Source: Simmondsia chinensis
Taxonomy: Eukaryota; Streptophyta; Magnoliopsida; Caryophyllales; Simmondsiaceae
Length of the DNA: 64,000 nt
Assembly (NCBI GenBank): GCA_018398585.1
Contig: JAGTTD010000001.1
Location: 13,146,501-13,210,500, forward strand
Direction: 5' to 3'
In this document: positions 34,995-45,272 of the stretch, one piece after another
How the letters are laid out: each line of letters begins with the position of its first letter
How positions within the stretch are numbered: position 1 is the first letter of the stretch
Translations under genes and position numbers: made by a program
The notes under the pieces: model-generated
Database searches by the model: none
What the model saw: the letters and a program-made list of their open reading frames with translations, nothing else
Told to the model about the DNA's origin: nothing

Positions 34995-35545
34995 CTTATA
35001 ACAGACATGAACTACCAACTAATTTATTAACTCAGCAAACATAACAAGAACTATGAATATAAAAGGGACTTATTCTCTTTGAAGCTTTGACAATCTAGCA
35101 AAAAAATCATTCAAAATCTAGATACAATGTGTCAATACAGCAATGAACTAAATTAGGGCTATTAATTACCAACAAACAACAGACATGGGCTTATAACAAG
35201 CGCGAACTATCAACTAATTTGTTAATTCAGCAAACATAACATGAATTACCAAAATAAAAGGGACAAATTCGTTTTGAAACTTTGTCATTCTAGCAAAAAT
35301 CATACAAATTATGGGTATAGTGGGTCAATACAGTGAAGAACCGAATTAAGGCTGTTAATTACCAACAAACAGTAGACATGGGCTTATAACAAAAATGAAC
35401 TCTCAATTAATTTGTTAATTCAGTGAATACAACACGAACTACCAAAGAACAAGACAAATTCGCTTTAAAGCTTTATCAGTCTAGTAAAAAATCATTTGAA
35501 ATCTTGGTACAATAGGTAAATACTGTAAAAAATGGAATATGGGTT
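34995..35545. repeat. ~185-bp tandem repeat in the CACTA leader region
   Basis: Three imperfect copies of a unit with AATTAGGGCTGTTAATTACC, AACAAACAACAGACATGGGC and TTGTTAATTCAGCAAA motifs, at about 34995, 35160 and 35350. Part of another copy lies left of the inserted LTR element (31490-31529), so the insertion happened inside this repeat array. Confidence 0.8.
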
Positions 35546-35558
35546 GTTAATTAATTAC

Positions 35559-35700
35559 CTGAGGTTCATTTCGCTGCTGTGCAACTAGTTCACGAAGTAC
35601 CAACGAAGAATTGCTTCTTGCTTTGCTACTTCCCTACTGCTCGTGGAGTTTGAATGAGGAGGAGGGGACTTGTGAAGTGTTAGGGTTTTTTGGGGAAGAA
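35559..35700 (-). other. Probable 5' untranslated exon of the CACTA TNP2 gene
   Basis: On the minus strand the block starts with an AACCCTAACACTTCACAAG-type leader rich in CTCCTC and ends CCTCAG/GTAATTAATTAAC, a good splice donor at 35559/35558. It has the position and composition of a leader exon upstream of the TNP2 coding start at 31296; the intron would hold the 185-bp repeats and LTR element 2. Inferred from sequence signals only. Confidence 0.45.
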
Positions 35701-36057
35701 GTTATACGGGGGTTATGGAGGGAAGAAAGGGTGCCAAAAATTGATATAATGTATTTTTGTTAAATTATTACATTTATTATATTTTTTAATTAATTAAAAA
35801 TTATATTTTAGTATCTAAAATAAAAAATTATCAAGTATTATAGAAATATACTGAAAGAGTAAAATATCGAATTAAGTATTAGTTGGGATATTATTTAATT
35901 CTCGAACTTAAATTACGGTATGGATGTGTGAAATGTCAATTAGAAAATTTAAGAGAATAAAAAAAAATCGACAATAACAAATTTAAAAAAGGGCCTAATT
36001 TTTAAAAATTAACAAATTTTAACTTTTTTGACCAAAATTTTACCACTTACTTGAGCC

Positions 36058-36245
36058 TATTAACGATGGTTTGCGTGTAGAATTAATGACATTATTTAGT
36101 GCCCGTCGTTATAAGCCCAACATATACCACCTTTTAACGACGGTGTTTTCCTCCCATTGCAACTAGGCACTACACACAGACTATTAACGATAAAAAAAAT
36201 TCCAGTTGTTAGTTTTGGTCTTTAAAAACCAGTATTCTTATAGTG
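36058..36245. repeat. CACTA right subterminal repeats and terminus
   Basis: Contains several CGTCGTTA / TTAACGACGG / TTAACGAT motifs, as at the left end, and finishes ATTCTTATAGTG, the inverted CACTA terminus, before the TTA duplication. Confidence 0.85.
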
Positions 36246-36960
36246 TTACCTCTCCATTTGAAAGGCTTGGAGTATGTGGGAGGTTGGCCTTTTAACAGTT
36301 GAACCAATAATCTTCCCATATTTTCAAAAGCTAGACACCTTGGTTTGACTTCCAATCCAAACCCCAGCCATAAATGCAAATAGCTAAGAAACTCTGGGTC
36401 TTGTTAGAAGCTTGAAAGATGACCCAAAGGTTACATTTCCCATTACAAAGGAGCCCAAGACTCTAGAGGGGATTCTCATCAAAGTTCTCAGGAAGTTCCT
36501 TCACTTCTTTAACATAACTGTCAGTGCTAGTCCACCATCAAGGAGCTCAGTCATTCTCCTGGCCTTGGGGGCTTGCAACATTTACTTGAAGGACTCCAGG
36601 GAAACCAGATCCAGTAATCCTAGGCGATCAAGGCCATTGAAGATTAGGTTCAGCTACTAGAGCAACAATTGAGCCAACTCAGAAGCAAACTCTTAGTCCT
36701 CAAGCAACATCACTCTGCACTGAACGCGATGATCTATGAGCTAGTTCAAACTGCAGCAAAAGCTCAACAGGAGTAGCAGGCCCTCCAATAAGAAGTTGTT
36801 TTAGTTGATAGCCAACTTACTCAAGCTTCAAGCTAGTTGGCAGCTATTGAGAACTCTTTAGTTAGGATTAGAACTGTCCTCTTTTGATCTTGTAAAAGGA
36901 CATCAAGTTGTAACACTTATATTTTGTACAAACTTCATGTACCCCATTATTTATATATGG
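36246..36960 (+). pseudogene. PMD antisense ORF, 3' part
   Basis: Immediately right of the CACTA element the + strand continues the broken PMD gene. It reads a decayed linker and then a long heptad-like segment rich in L, Q and A (QLSQLRSKLLVLKQHHSALN at about 36669-36728, then similar text to 36880). This is a predicted coiled coil at the C-terminus, with a stop (TGA) at 36885-36887. In-frame stops within the coil show that it is dead. The 3' flank runs to about 36960 and meets the 3' end of the minus-strand pol at 37104, so the two genes are convergent. Confidence 0.55.
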
Positions 36961-37103
36961 ATGAAATCACATGTTGACTTTCTCACCATATCTCTTAAAC
37001 ACAACGTTCTTTCATCTCAAGGATCATTACATAGATCCTCAAGGCATTGAAACTGAGCCCATAACTCTGAGAATCTAAACTTGAGTACTTCCTTGTTAGA
37101 ATC

Positions 37104-38200
37104 CTAAATTAAGGCGAATATTTCCTTAAGAAACCTTCCATTAATGCCCCTTGGGTGGTTCTTTCCATCTAAGTTTTGAAGTAAGTAGGCATTACTTCTA
37201 AAAACTTCAACGACTTTAAATGGATGCTCCAAATTTGGGGACCATTTGTTAAAGACATGGCTTTTCTGGAAAATGGGTAATACCACTTTCCGGACTAAGT
37301 CTCCCAAGTCAAGGGATCTTGTTTTGACCTTCTTATTCTAAGCACTGGCTACTCTTCTCTTCTATTTTTCAAGCTTATGAAGAGCATCAAGCTTGTCTTG
37401 ATCTAAGTCATTTAGTTCATCCATCATGACATGCTTATACTCAAGCTTAGTAAACTTTCCTTTATGAGCTAGCCTTATAGATTGAACTGTCTAGTAGCAC
37501 AACATCATTACCATATATTAAATGGAAGGAGCTATCCCAATAGCATACCCCTTGGAGGTTCTATAAGCCCAAAGGGGATCAAGTAGCCGCTCGTGTCACC
37601 TTCTAGGGTTTTCCACTATTTTTTCAATATTGGCCTTAAGAATCTTATTGGTTGATTCTACTTGGTCATTCACTTGGGCATACTATGGAGTCGAGTCTAA
37701 GATCTCAATAATAAAGCTCTTAGCAATCTTCTTCATCTCAGATCCATTAAACACTCTTAATCCACAGTTATGATTTTAGGGATGCCAAACCCACACAGGA
37801 TATACTCCTTAATAAAATCAATCACATTTTGTTCATTGATGTTTCTATATGGTTTAGGCTCAAACTATTTTCTAAAATAATCCATGGCCACAAAAATATA
37901 CGAGTATTACTTACTTGAAGGAGGATTAATCTCTCTTATAATATCCCTTACCCAACCTCAATGGGCTATGGTTTAATTATTGCATGCATCTCGTACGCAG
38001 GGACCTTAGGGACATGCCCATGTCTTAGGCATGCTCTACATTCCTTGGTTATTTGATGCAATCATTCATCATTAACGGCCAATAGTAGTTATAATGCCTA
38101 GTCAACCAGTGTATCTTGTTTCTAGCCAAATGAGATTCGAGATCCTTCGTGTGCCCTAACCATGACTAGCATGGCTTCATCTAAGTCCTGGCACTTGAGA
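37104..38200 (-). pseudogene. pol: Ty3/Gypsy integrase (Tat lineage), broken
   Basis: On the minus strand 37780-37915 reads YSYIFVAMDYFRK and later VIDFIKEYILCGFGIPKIIT, the integrase core around the first catalytic aspartate; the region towards 37460 carries decayed ANG..E and WAYRT-like blocks. The C-terminal piece 37104-37307 is open: GDLVRKVVLP...NKWSPNLEHPFKVVEVF...AYLLQNLDGK, the typical GPY/F-type Gypsy integrase end. Many stops interrupt it. It is the last pol domain and ends about 140 bases from the convergent PMD gene. Confidence 0.85.
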
Positions 38201-38322
38201 AGGAATCCATTGGCATATTTTTTTTGTATAAATCCTAAGAACTCGTCATCTAGGTGATACCTGTGTGCTCTCATTTTCAGTCTTTTGTCTTTGGTAAACT
38301 GATGGATTTCTAAAATACTTCA

Positions 38323-38960
38323 TTAAGGGTTTCTTGAATCCCCATTTTGTTCATTAACATTTTGACGTCCCTCAAGGTAGTCAAGGGGAATTCTTGGAAC
38401 CACCTTACTCTTAGATATAAAAGACTCAGTGATTTCGAGGCCATGCTCTAGTACATTAGTCTTAATGACCATAGAATCTTCACACCAAATCCAAGGCAAT
38501 TTATTGCCATCTGCTAATTGAGCCAAGTTATTGGTTGCCTTGTTCTATCACGACACATGGACTTGATCTTAACCTCATGAAATCTCTTCAATGCTTCTTA
38601 CACTACTAAGATGTACTTATTTGAGGTATCACTTAGGCACTGAAACTCTCCCTTTACGTGGCAAATTACCAACTACGAATCCCTTATTTTTTCGCTGGGG
38701 ACTCCTATTTCTAAGAGGGTCTCGAGGCCAATGACTAACGCCTTATACTTATCTTGGAGTACCTACCCATGAGGGTGATAACAAGATTGGTAATGACTCC
38801 GGAGGGTGATTTAATGGTTACTCAGCACTAGACTTGGTCTTTAATCCATCAAAGTAAAGTCTCCATGGAGCCATTCCTATTACCAAAACCTCCCCTTTCT
38901 CATGGGTTAATTAGGATGGTTAGCCAAGAAGTATGTAAAGGCTTGGCCTTTTACTAACTT
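38323..38960 (-). pseudogene. pol: Ty3/Gypsy RNase H region, broken
   Basis: Between RT and integrase on the minus strand, scattered blocks follow RNase H order (DGL..KSS, then a KTNVLEHGLE-like linker towards integrase at 38323-38526, with NKATNNLAQLADG, resembling the NK.AD.LA.LA end of Gypsy RNase H domains). Frames are strongly broken, so the assignment relies mainly on order between RT and integrase. Confidence 0.6.
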
Positions 38961-39399
38961 TTGACACATACGCTAACTCAAATTGAAGTCAAGCAATGCT
39001 CTGCTTGTTCAGTCTTCCTCTCATTATGGTCTACCTACCATGTATTTTAGAACATTTGTCTGAGCAATTGCATAAATAGTGAATGCCAGAAAATAATGCC
39101 TAGTTTCACAGACGCATAAACAAAGATAGACACAATTTTTCATTAGAAGTACATTTTACTTCACATTCATTTAAACAATGGTTCGGGCGGAATAAAGCTT
39201 GCCCAAACCCTTGCTCATTGTCTTATACTAGTAAACAGCCTATGGAATCCACAGAGGAAAACACATGGATCCTTAACAACTTCCCCTGCTTTTATGGAAT
39301 TAGCATCAGTGGCCTGATCAAATATTCTTTGATATCCACAAAGGATGCTTGATGTTTTTCCTCCCATTTGAGCTTCAGTAATGGAGAAGACTTTGGTTT

Positions 39400-40195
39400 T
39401 CCTTACAACATTTGATACAAAATGTCTTAGAAAATTGACCTAGCTTAAGAAACATTGAAGTTCATTCTTGTTTGAGGGCGGTTTGGCATTCTGAATGGCA
39501 TTTGCCTCATTTATGTCAATCTCAACCCCTCTTCGATGCACGGGAATCCCAAAAAATTCCCAGCTCAAACTTCGAAGGCACACTTTAATAAGTTCATTTT
39601 GAGATTATAACTCCTCATTTGTAAGAATGCACCTCTCAAATCTTCCAAGTGCTTAACTTGGGTTTTAGATTTGACCATAAGGTAATTTATATACACTTAC
39701 ACGGTCTTGCAAATCAAGTCATGAAAAGTCATGTTCATGGCTCGTTGATTGGTGGCACCAGCAGTTTTTAGTCCAAATGGCATGGCCACCCATTCAAAGG
39801 CTCCTATTGATCCAGGACATCAAGGACAATTTATCATGCCTCGAGGATGAATCAATGAGAACATCAGTAATAAGCATGGGGCATTCATCCTTTGGCATGG
39901 CTACATTCAAGTCCATGAAGTCAACACAAACTCTGATTTTTCCATTCTTTTTAATCAACTAGACTATGTTAGCAAGCCAATCAATGTAACTAGCTGTTTG
40001 AATGAAATTGTCCTTTCAATCTCTTCCTTAAATAAATTTATGACCTCTTGGGACATCCTTCGTTGAGCTTGAATAATGGGCCTTGATCCTGGCTTTATTG
40101 GTAGTTTATGCTCCACCACTTTTCTCTCAAAGCCAGGCACCTCATGATGTTCCCAGGCAAAACAGTCCTTAAACTCAAAGAGCAGGTTCACATAT
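39400..40195 (-). pseudogene. pol: Ty3/Gypsy reverse transcriptase, broken
   Basis: The minus strand gives LLFEFKDCFAWEHHEVPGF, VEHKLPIKPGSRPI and QAQRRMSQEVINLFKEEIE at 40191-40000, the conserved run-in to Gypsy RT. Then MAFGLKTAGATNQRAMNMTF (from 39784 down) is followed by VYINYLMVKSKTQVKHLEDL, where the catalytic YIDD is replaced by YINY. GNFLGF, VEIDINEANAIQNAKPPSNK and ELQCFL end the domain. The AGAT-QRAMN form and the CFAW.H.EMPG run-in match the Tat/Athila branch. Stops and the lost active-site aspartates make it inactive. Confidence 0.88.
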
Positions 40196-40559
40196 CACTT
40201 CCATTGTTCCTCAGAAAGTAGGCACTCACATATATAGATCTTGGGCTTTCTTTTGAATCGAGATTGACTTTGAAAAGAGGGTCTCGAACCTTTGCTCTCA
40301 TAGCGCTCATTTTAGCTGGTGTTCCTCTCATGTCAGATAGTGCAAAATCTTTTCCTTGTACTACCTGAACCCCAAAGCCAATCTCTAGAGTGAACGACTG
40401 CTCAGTTCATAACTTGTCCTAAAAATGGCTGAGGAGACTACCTTTGGGCCCTTAATGGGAGGGTTTGGTGTCCCTCCAAAAGGTATCATGCACACCTTGG
40501 AGGTCCCCCTCATCTAAGAGGGCTCTCATGCATCCCTAGAGATCTGAGCCATTGCGGGC

Positions 40560-41070
40560 TTTTAAGGATGGCCAGGACATCATTTCATTGGGCCTCTAGA
40601 GGACTGGTTATGGTTACTATCAATGGTTTCGCTTCGTCCTCATAGTACTTTGCCTCAACGAAGTTGGAGCAAGCCATGAATGGCTTATGATGTGCCAAAA
40701 CAATCTCATAATTGTCATGGTTCCAAAAAACCAACAACTGGCGAAAGGAGGATGGAATAGAATAGTTAGCATGAAGCCAATCCCTCCTAAGTAATGCATT
40801 CTAATTCAAGGTAGTATCCACAACAAAGAAGAATTTTAGCATACACAAATTGCCAACAGTTAGCTCAATCAGGATGTCCTTCAGACTTGGTGGTGGCTCC
40901 AAAAAAGCCACAAATTGAGTCATCTTGAGACTTACCAATGACCCACAACATATGCGAAGGAAAAATGTTGATGGTCACGCCATTATCCATTAAGACCTTT
41001 TTCACCAAGATACCATCAAACTTGGCTTTGATGTACAAGGGCTAATGTGTATTTCGATTAAAAAAAAAAA
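40560..41070 (-). pseudogene. pol: Ty3/Gypsy aspartic protease region, broken
   Basis: Upstream of RT on the minus strand, about 41040-40940 reads GILVKKVLMDNGVTINIFPS, a decayed form of the protease active-site run (V-D-x-G-A-x-x-N-x-x-P), followed by an IGKSQDD stretch and a poorly preserved C-terminal half. Position before RT is as in all Gypsy pols. Confidence 0.6.
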
Positions 41071-42201
41071 AAGGGCCCATCAAACATCATCTTCATTACT
41101 TCAGGGTGGTCATCAAATAACTTTGAGATTGCGGATTCAACTTTAAAAGATGAGAAGTTAAGATAACTTTAGGAGCCGTTGGTTCAGCCACAGGTCTACT
41201 CGAGACACCTTATCTGCTGTGATGATGTCCCTGTCGAGGCTGTCTTTAGCCTCCTTAGCCCTAAACTCTTAGGGAAGAAGTAAGGCAGTTCTAAGTTCGG
41301 CTTGTTTGGGCATAAACCCAAACTGAATATGAAGTTTCACATCCATCTTCTTTTCAAGACTTCTTTTAATTTGCATATCTTGATCTTGAGGTTGATTATT
41401 GCATTCAACCACTCGAGCATTAGACCCCTCAATGGGTTTGGGGTAGGTTTCTTCGTGGCAATCATTCTCTATGTCTAACCACATCGAGTTTTGACCCGAT
41501 TAAGAGGTTCCACCAAATTGAAGCTAAGAGAGTCGTAATCCTTTGCACCATTTCGAGTCCTTTAGTCTTTGGCACACTGATCCCACGAAGATTCATTACC
41601 CTATGAAGATGATAGACTGGCCCATCTCTTGGGTCTTTTACAAGGCTCTTTTCCAGTCTTCATGGCCCTTACGTGTCTCTTTCCTTTGGATCCTTGAGAT
41701 CCATGGGCTTTGGGCCACTGTTCTTAGAGTCCTTGTTGTCCGAGCCTTCCTCAAAAGAATCTTTTGCCAACCAAGAGTCAAACTAAGCTCATTTCTTTGC
41801 TGCCTTCTTACGAAGCAGCTTCCTTTTTTGTGTTTGTCATGCTAGTTTCTTCTCCAAGTGTTACCAAGGTGGAGACTGGACGGTTGTTGTCCCATTGTTC
41901 ACAGATCATGATTAGTCTGTGATCCAACCAAGTGGTACTTTGGATTCCTTTTGGGATGCCCTATCCTCATGATCAATTAAGCTTTTGGGAAGGAATCCTT
42001 CATTTGCTCAAAGAACCAAACTTTCCTCTTGGCCATTGGTGCCTTCTTGGGATATAACTCAAGCCTTTTTCATTTCAGCTATGAGCTTAGGCCCACACCC
42101 CCACACAAAGAATGGGTAAGGTCCATAAGTTCCTTAGTCATCTCCTTCTTAGTGGTAAAGACCATTTGCCACTGCTCATTAGGGGACAAAATTGGAAACG
42201 G
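41071..42201 (-). pseudogene. gag: Ty3/Gypsy gag-side remnant, truncated
   Basis: Minus-strand sequence upstream of the protease would be the gag C-terminus. The only sizeable open piece is 41269-41484, without recognised motif, and no zinc knuckle is readable. The region stops abruptly at 42201, where an unrelated LTR begins, so the rest of gag and the 5' LTR are outside or lost. Confidence 0.45.
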
Positions 42202-44555
42202 TGTCCTAAAAAGCCAATTATTTAGTTAATTAAATAAAATTGTTCTATGTTTGATTATGTTTTACAAGTCAAATATACGTTCGATTGTTTTCTAAAACGT
42301 TCCATTAGATGGAGGTACTCAAAGATGACATGTCAAGTTTGGTTTAAGTGGTCAATCAGATTGAGTCACAAATACCCTTAAATCAAATTATTGATATGTT
42401 ATCAAAGTACATTCGTAGTCGGTGATAAGTTTGGACAACTTGTCTAATAAGACTATAATATGATGCTTTAGATAACTTGTTTCAGTCAAGTAGATAGAGA
42501 TCCAAAAGCATTATATTGTTATTGTCTATAAGATTGGAACATTAAGCTGAACCATGTGAATTGCTCATATCTGCACTACTATTAGAAATGAGCAATCATT
42601 TTGCTATGTCTATGCAATGTCTCTAAATCAGGAAAATAGTCTGAACTCGCGCATGGAATGCTAGTTACTTTAATGTACTAAAAGAATTAGGTTATAATGT
42701 GTAACTGAGATCTTATATTCACTTGGCAGTTGCATGAAGTATTTTTGGAACGGATATTTTTCTAGGAATCTAACATAAGATGTCCCCTTAGTTGATTCGC
42801 AAGCATTCGAAGAAATTCTAGATACTTTGGCTAAAGCATTCCATATGTTTGACATTTTAAATAAGTACAGAAGTGTTTTTTTGTATTAATGAATTGTTTG
42901 AGAAGGACGAGTTGGGAACTAAGAAGCTAATATAAGAAAGAATAATAATAGTAGTTTAAATTATTTTTCTTATGAACATTTAATATAGGGATCAATTGTG
43001 AGTAAATACTACGTTAGGAAGGAAAGGGAGAGGCAGGCCAAAGAAGAGATGGATAGAGACGATCTGACAGGACCTCACCCACCTAAACCTATAGAAGGAG
43101 ATGACCTTAGATAGAGCTTGGTGGAGGGCTAGCATAGAAGTAGCCGATATAGCGGCTTAAATTAGCACACCCTTATTGCTTGCATTGGTGTTTTTAGGTG
43201 TCTTGTCTCCCTCTTTGGTGCATGTATTGGAGCATTTATCTGTTTATTGGTGCACTTGAGTACTTACGTACTTGCCATCTACTTGCCAGCAATAACTTCT
43301 TTTGAATTTTGCTTCATATCACTAGGATTGTGCTATATATTGCTCTAATACTATGTCGCTCTCATGCTTCCAGGATCTATGTGTCCATGACGACACGCGC
43401 CTCAGGTTGGGGGTCCTCGAAAGCAGCCTCCTTTCAGGGTAGCACTCTAAAGGTTCAAGGCTGCATACCCCCCCCCCCCCCGACCCTGTGTATGCGGGAG
43501 CCCTTGTGGCACCGAGACTGTTGTTGTTGTTATCAATTGTGAGTAAACAACTACAGGGAATTTAACGAGTAAATATATTTATTTCTAGAGTACAGTAAAA
43601 CTTATTTAGTGTAATTAAGTTTTACTAAATGGTAATAAATTGTTATCATGAGATGATAATAAGATTTGACCCATTTGGGGCTAGTACTAAATTGTCCGTA
43701 AGGTCCATGCACAAGCTTTATAATATGTACCTTTAGAAAATCAAGAGGATTCATGAGATGAATTTTATTTTGCTAAACCCAAAATTCATGAGATGAATTT
43801 ATACTAGAAAAATTAAAAAAAAAACCAAAAAAAGAAAAACGCGAAAGATACACGCTCGGCCTATGGCGTGCTGATTGCCACAGGGGGGCTTCACATGTCA
43901 ACCTCCTGGCTAACCAACGCATGGGGCAGGCATGAAGGTGATCAGCATCTTTTGACGCGGACCAATCACAAGGTGCCATGTGACACCCCGTGACGCGGAG
44001 CTAGGCCTATCTATTTTTCACATTTTTTTCTTTTTGTTTTGATAAATTTCTTGCTATTTTGACTTATCAAAAATATTAAATTTTTTTTTTTTTAAATTAA
44101 AATTATATATTTTTGCAACCTTTAAATAGATCTGATTTTAAGGTTTGGCAAGACACACTTTACATTTTTTTTTTGACCTACTTCTTCAATTAGCGAATTG
44201 AAGAAGAAAAACAGTTCTCCCAGTTTACACTCTGAAATCACTTGAGAGTTCTTGATTTTTACGATGCCCACACATCCAGTGTAGAAGAGAATTGTGGAGA
44301 AGACCTCGATGGTATTGTTTGTGCGTCATCTTACACTTGCTATCTACATCAAGGTATGTAAACTCTCAATTAATCATTTTAAATTCATATTTAATTTTTT
44401 TTCATATTTTGTCTATCCATGCTATGAATTGTCATGTATAATTAAAGTAGAGACCTTTTATTGTTTAAAATTTAGAATTTAAATTATGATTTTGCTACGC
44501 TTAATCCAATAACTTTAGGAAACTTTAGTTTTGGGAATTAAAATTTTCCCCAACA
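42202..44555 (+). repeat. LTR of a further retrotransposon (contains an RTE insertion)
   Basis: The block begins TGTCCTAAAAAGCCAATT and ends TTCCCCAACA, with TG...CA ends, and is followed at 44558 by TGGTATTAGAGCC, a one-base variant of the tRNA-Met primer site. Without the 525-bp RTE insertion and its duplicated 16 bp the LTR is about 1.8 kb. No second copy is in the window and the flanks show no short duplication, so it is a 5' LTR and not a solo LTR. Lineage not determined. Confidence 0.6.
43007..43531 (+). mobile_element. RTE-type LINE, 5'-truncated 3' end (525 bp)
   Basis: Bounded by a perfect 16-bp duplication ATCAATTGTGAGTAAA (42991-43006 and 43532-43547). The first 150 bases read, with stops, KGRGRPKKRWIETI, LTHLNL and KEMTLDRAWWRASIEVADIA. 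This is the typical C-terminal tail of plant RTE-clade reverse transcriptase proteins, which often end R-G-R-P-K-x-x-W...D-R...W. The 3' part is the non-coding tail ending in (TTG)n instead of poly(A), a hallmark of RTE elements. A 12-C run lies at about 43471. Confidence 0.88.
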
Positions 44556-45272
44556 ATTGGTATTAGAGCCGGTCTTTGATTATTCATAATGTGCATGAAG
44601 ACATTATTAGGCATAATTGAGAAATTATATTTGAATACGAATTAATGATGAGATCATGCTAAAATAAAGATGTAATTGTTGTTGAATGTGTTCATATAAA
44701 TCGTTATGTGTTTGATTGAATATTTTAAATAGTTTAAAATCTCAATTAAAGAATGTGTTCTTCAATATTTAATCATGACTCGGATTTTATTATTAAAATT
44801 AGATTTTCATACTTTGTAAAATTACTTTGCATATTATCTAATGAGATTAGATAATTTAATTGGTCTAATATTATTATGATCAATAAATTACAAAGTTAGT
44901 GAGGGTATATTTCTAAATTATCTAATAAGAATAGATAATCAAATTTGTTAAATGATTTAGATATATATGCATTATTACAAACAATATTTAACAAAATTAG
45001 AAATTTGGTTATTTTAGAATATTATGATATAATAAGATTAAGATCAAAAATAATTATTTATCTATTTATTTGAATCAAAATTTTAAAAACAAAAAAAATC
45101 GTGCGCTAGGGCACCTAGGCTCAGAATCCACATCCAAGAGACCCGGCCAATGGGCTCCCAACATATGGCAAGCTTACATGCTGGATTTTGGATGGGGCAT
45201 GAGCTACATGTGCTTTGAGTGACCAATTGAATAGTGCCACGTGGCGCGCTGAGTTGCTTAAAAGCTCAAGTA
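44556..45272 (+). other. Primer site and leader of the 42202 LTR element
   Basis: AATTGGTATTAGAGCCGG directly follows the LTR; the rest is AT-rich leader without ORF, with a more GC-rich patch (45100-45262) that holds CCACGTGGCGCG. The element is cut by the hAT transposon at 45273; no gag is seen. Confidence 0.5.

Larger units (their letters stand above)
12193..36245 (-). mobile_element. CACTA (En/Spm) DNA transposon, 24.05 kb with nested insertions
   Basis: The left end reads CACTACAAGAAAAAGGG and the right end, on the minus strand, CACTATAAGAATACTGG, giving imperfect terminal inverted repeats of about 13 bp with the diagnostic CACTA start. Both flanks carry TTA (12190-12192 and 36246-36248), a perfect 3-bp target duplication as expected for this superfamily. 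Inside, TNP2 and a Transposase_24/TNPA-like gene lie on the minus strand, and subterminal repeats of a CGTCGTTAA type sit at both ends. Removing the insertions (SIRE 8.48 kb, two LTR elements of 2.5 and 3.5 kb, MITE 0.34 kb) leaves roughly 9.2 kb, an ordinary size for an autonomous CACTA element. Confidence 0.93.

Noticed and set aside
43309..43542. + strand 77-residue frame
   Set aside because: Lies in the RTE 3' tail and its C run; no protein family.
42202..44555. Solo LTR interpretation
   Set aside because: No matching 5-bp duplication at the two ends and a primer site follows directly, so a truncated element is more likely.
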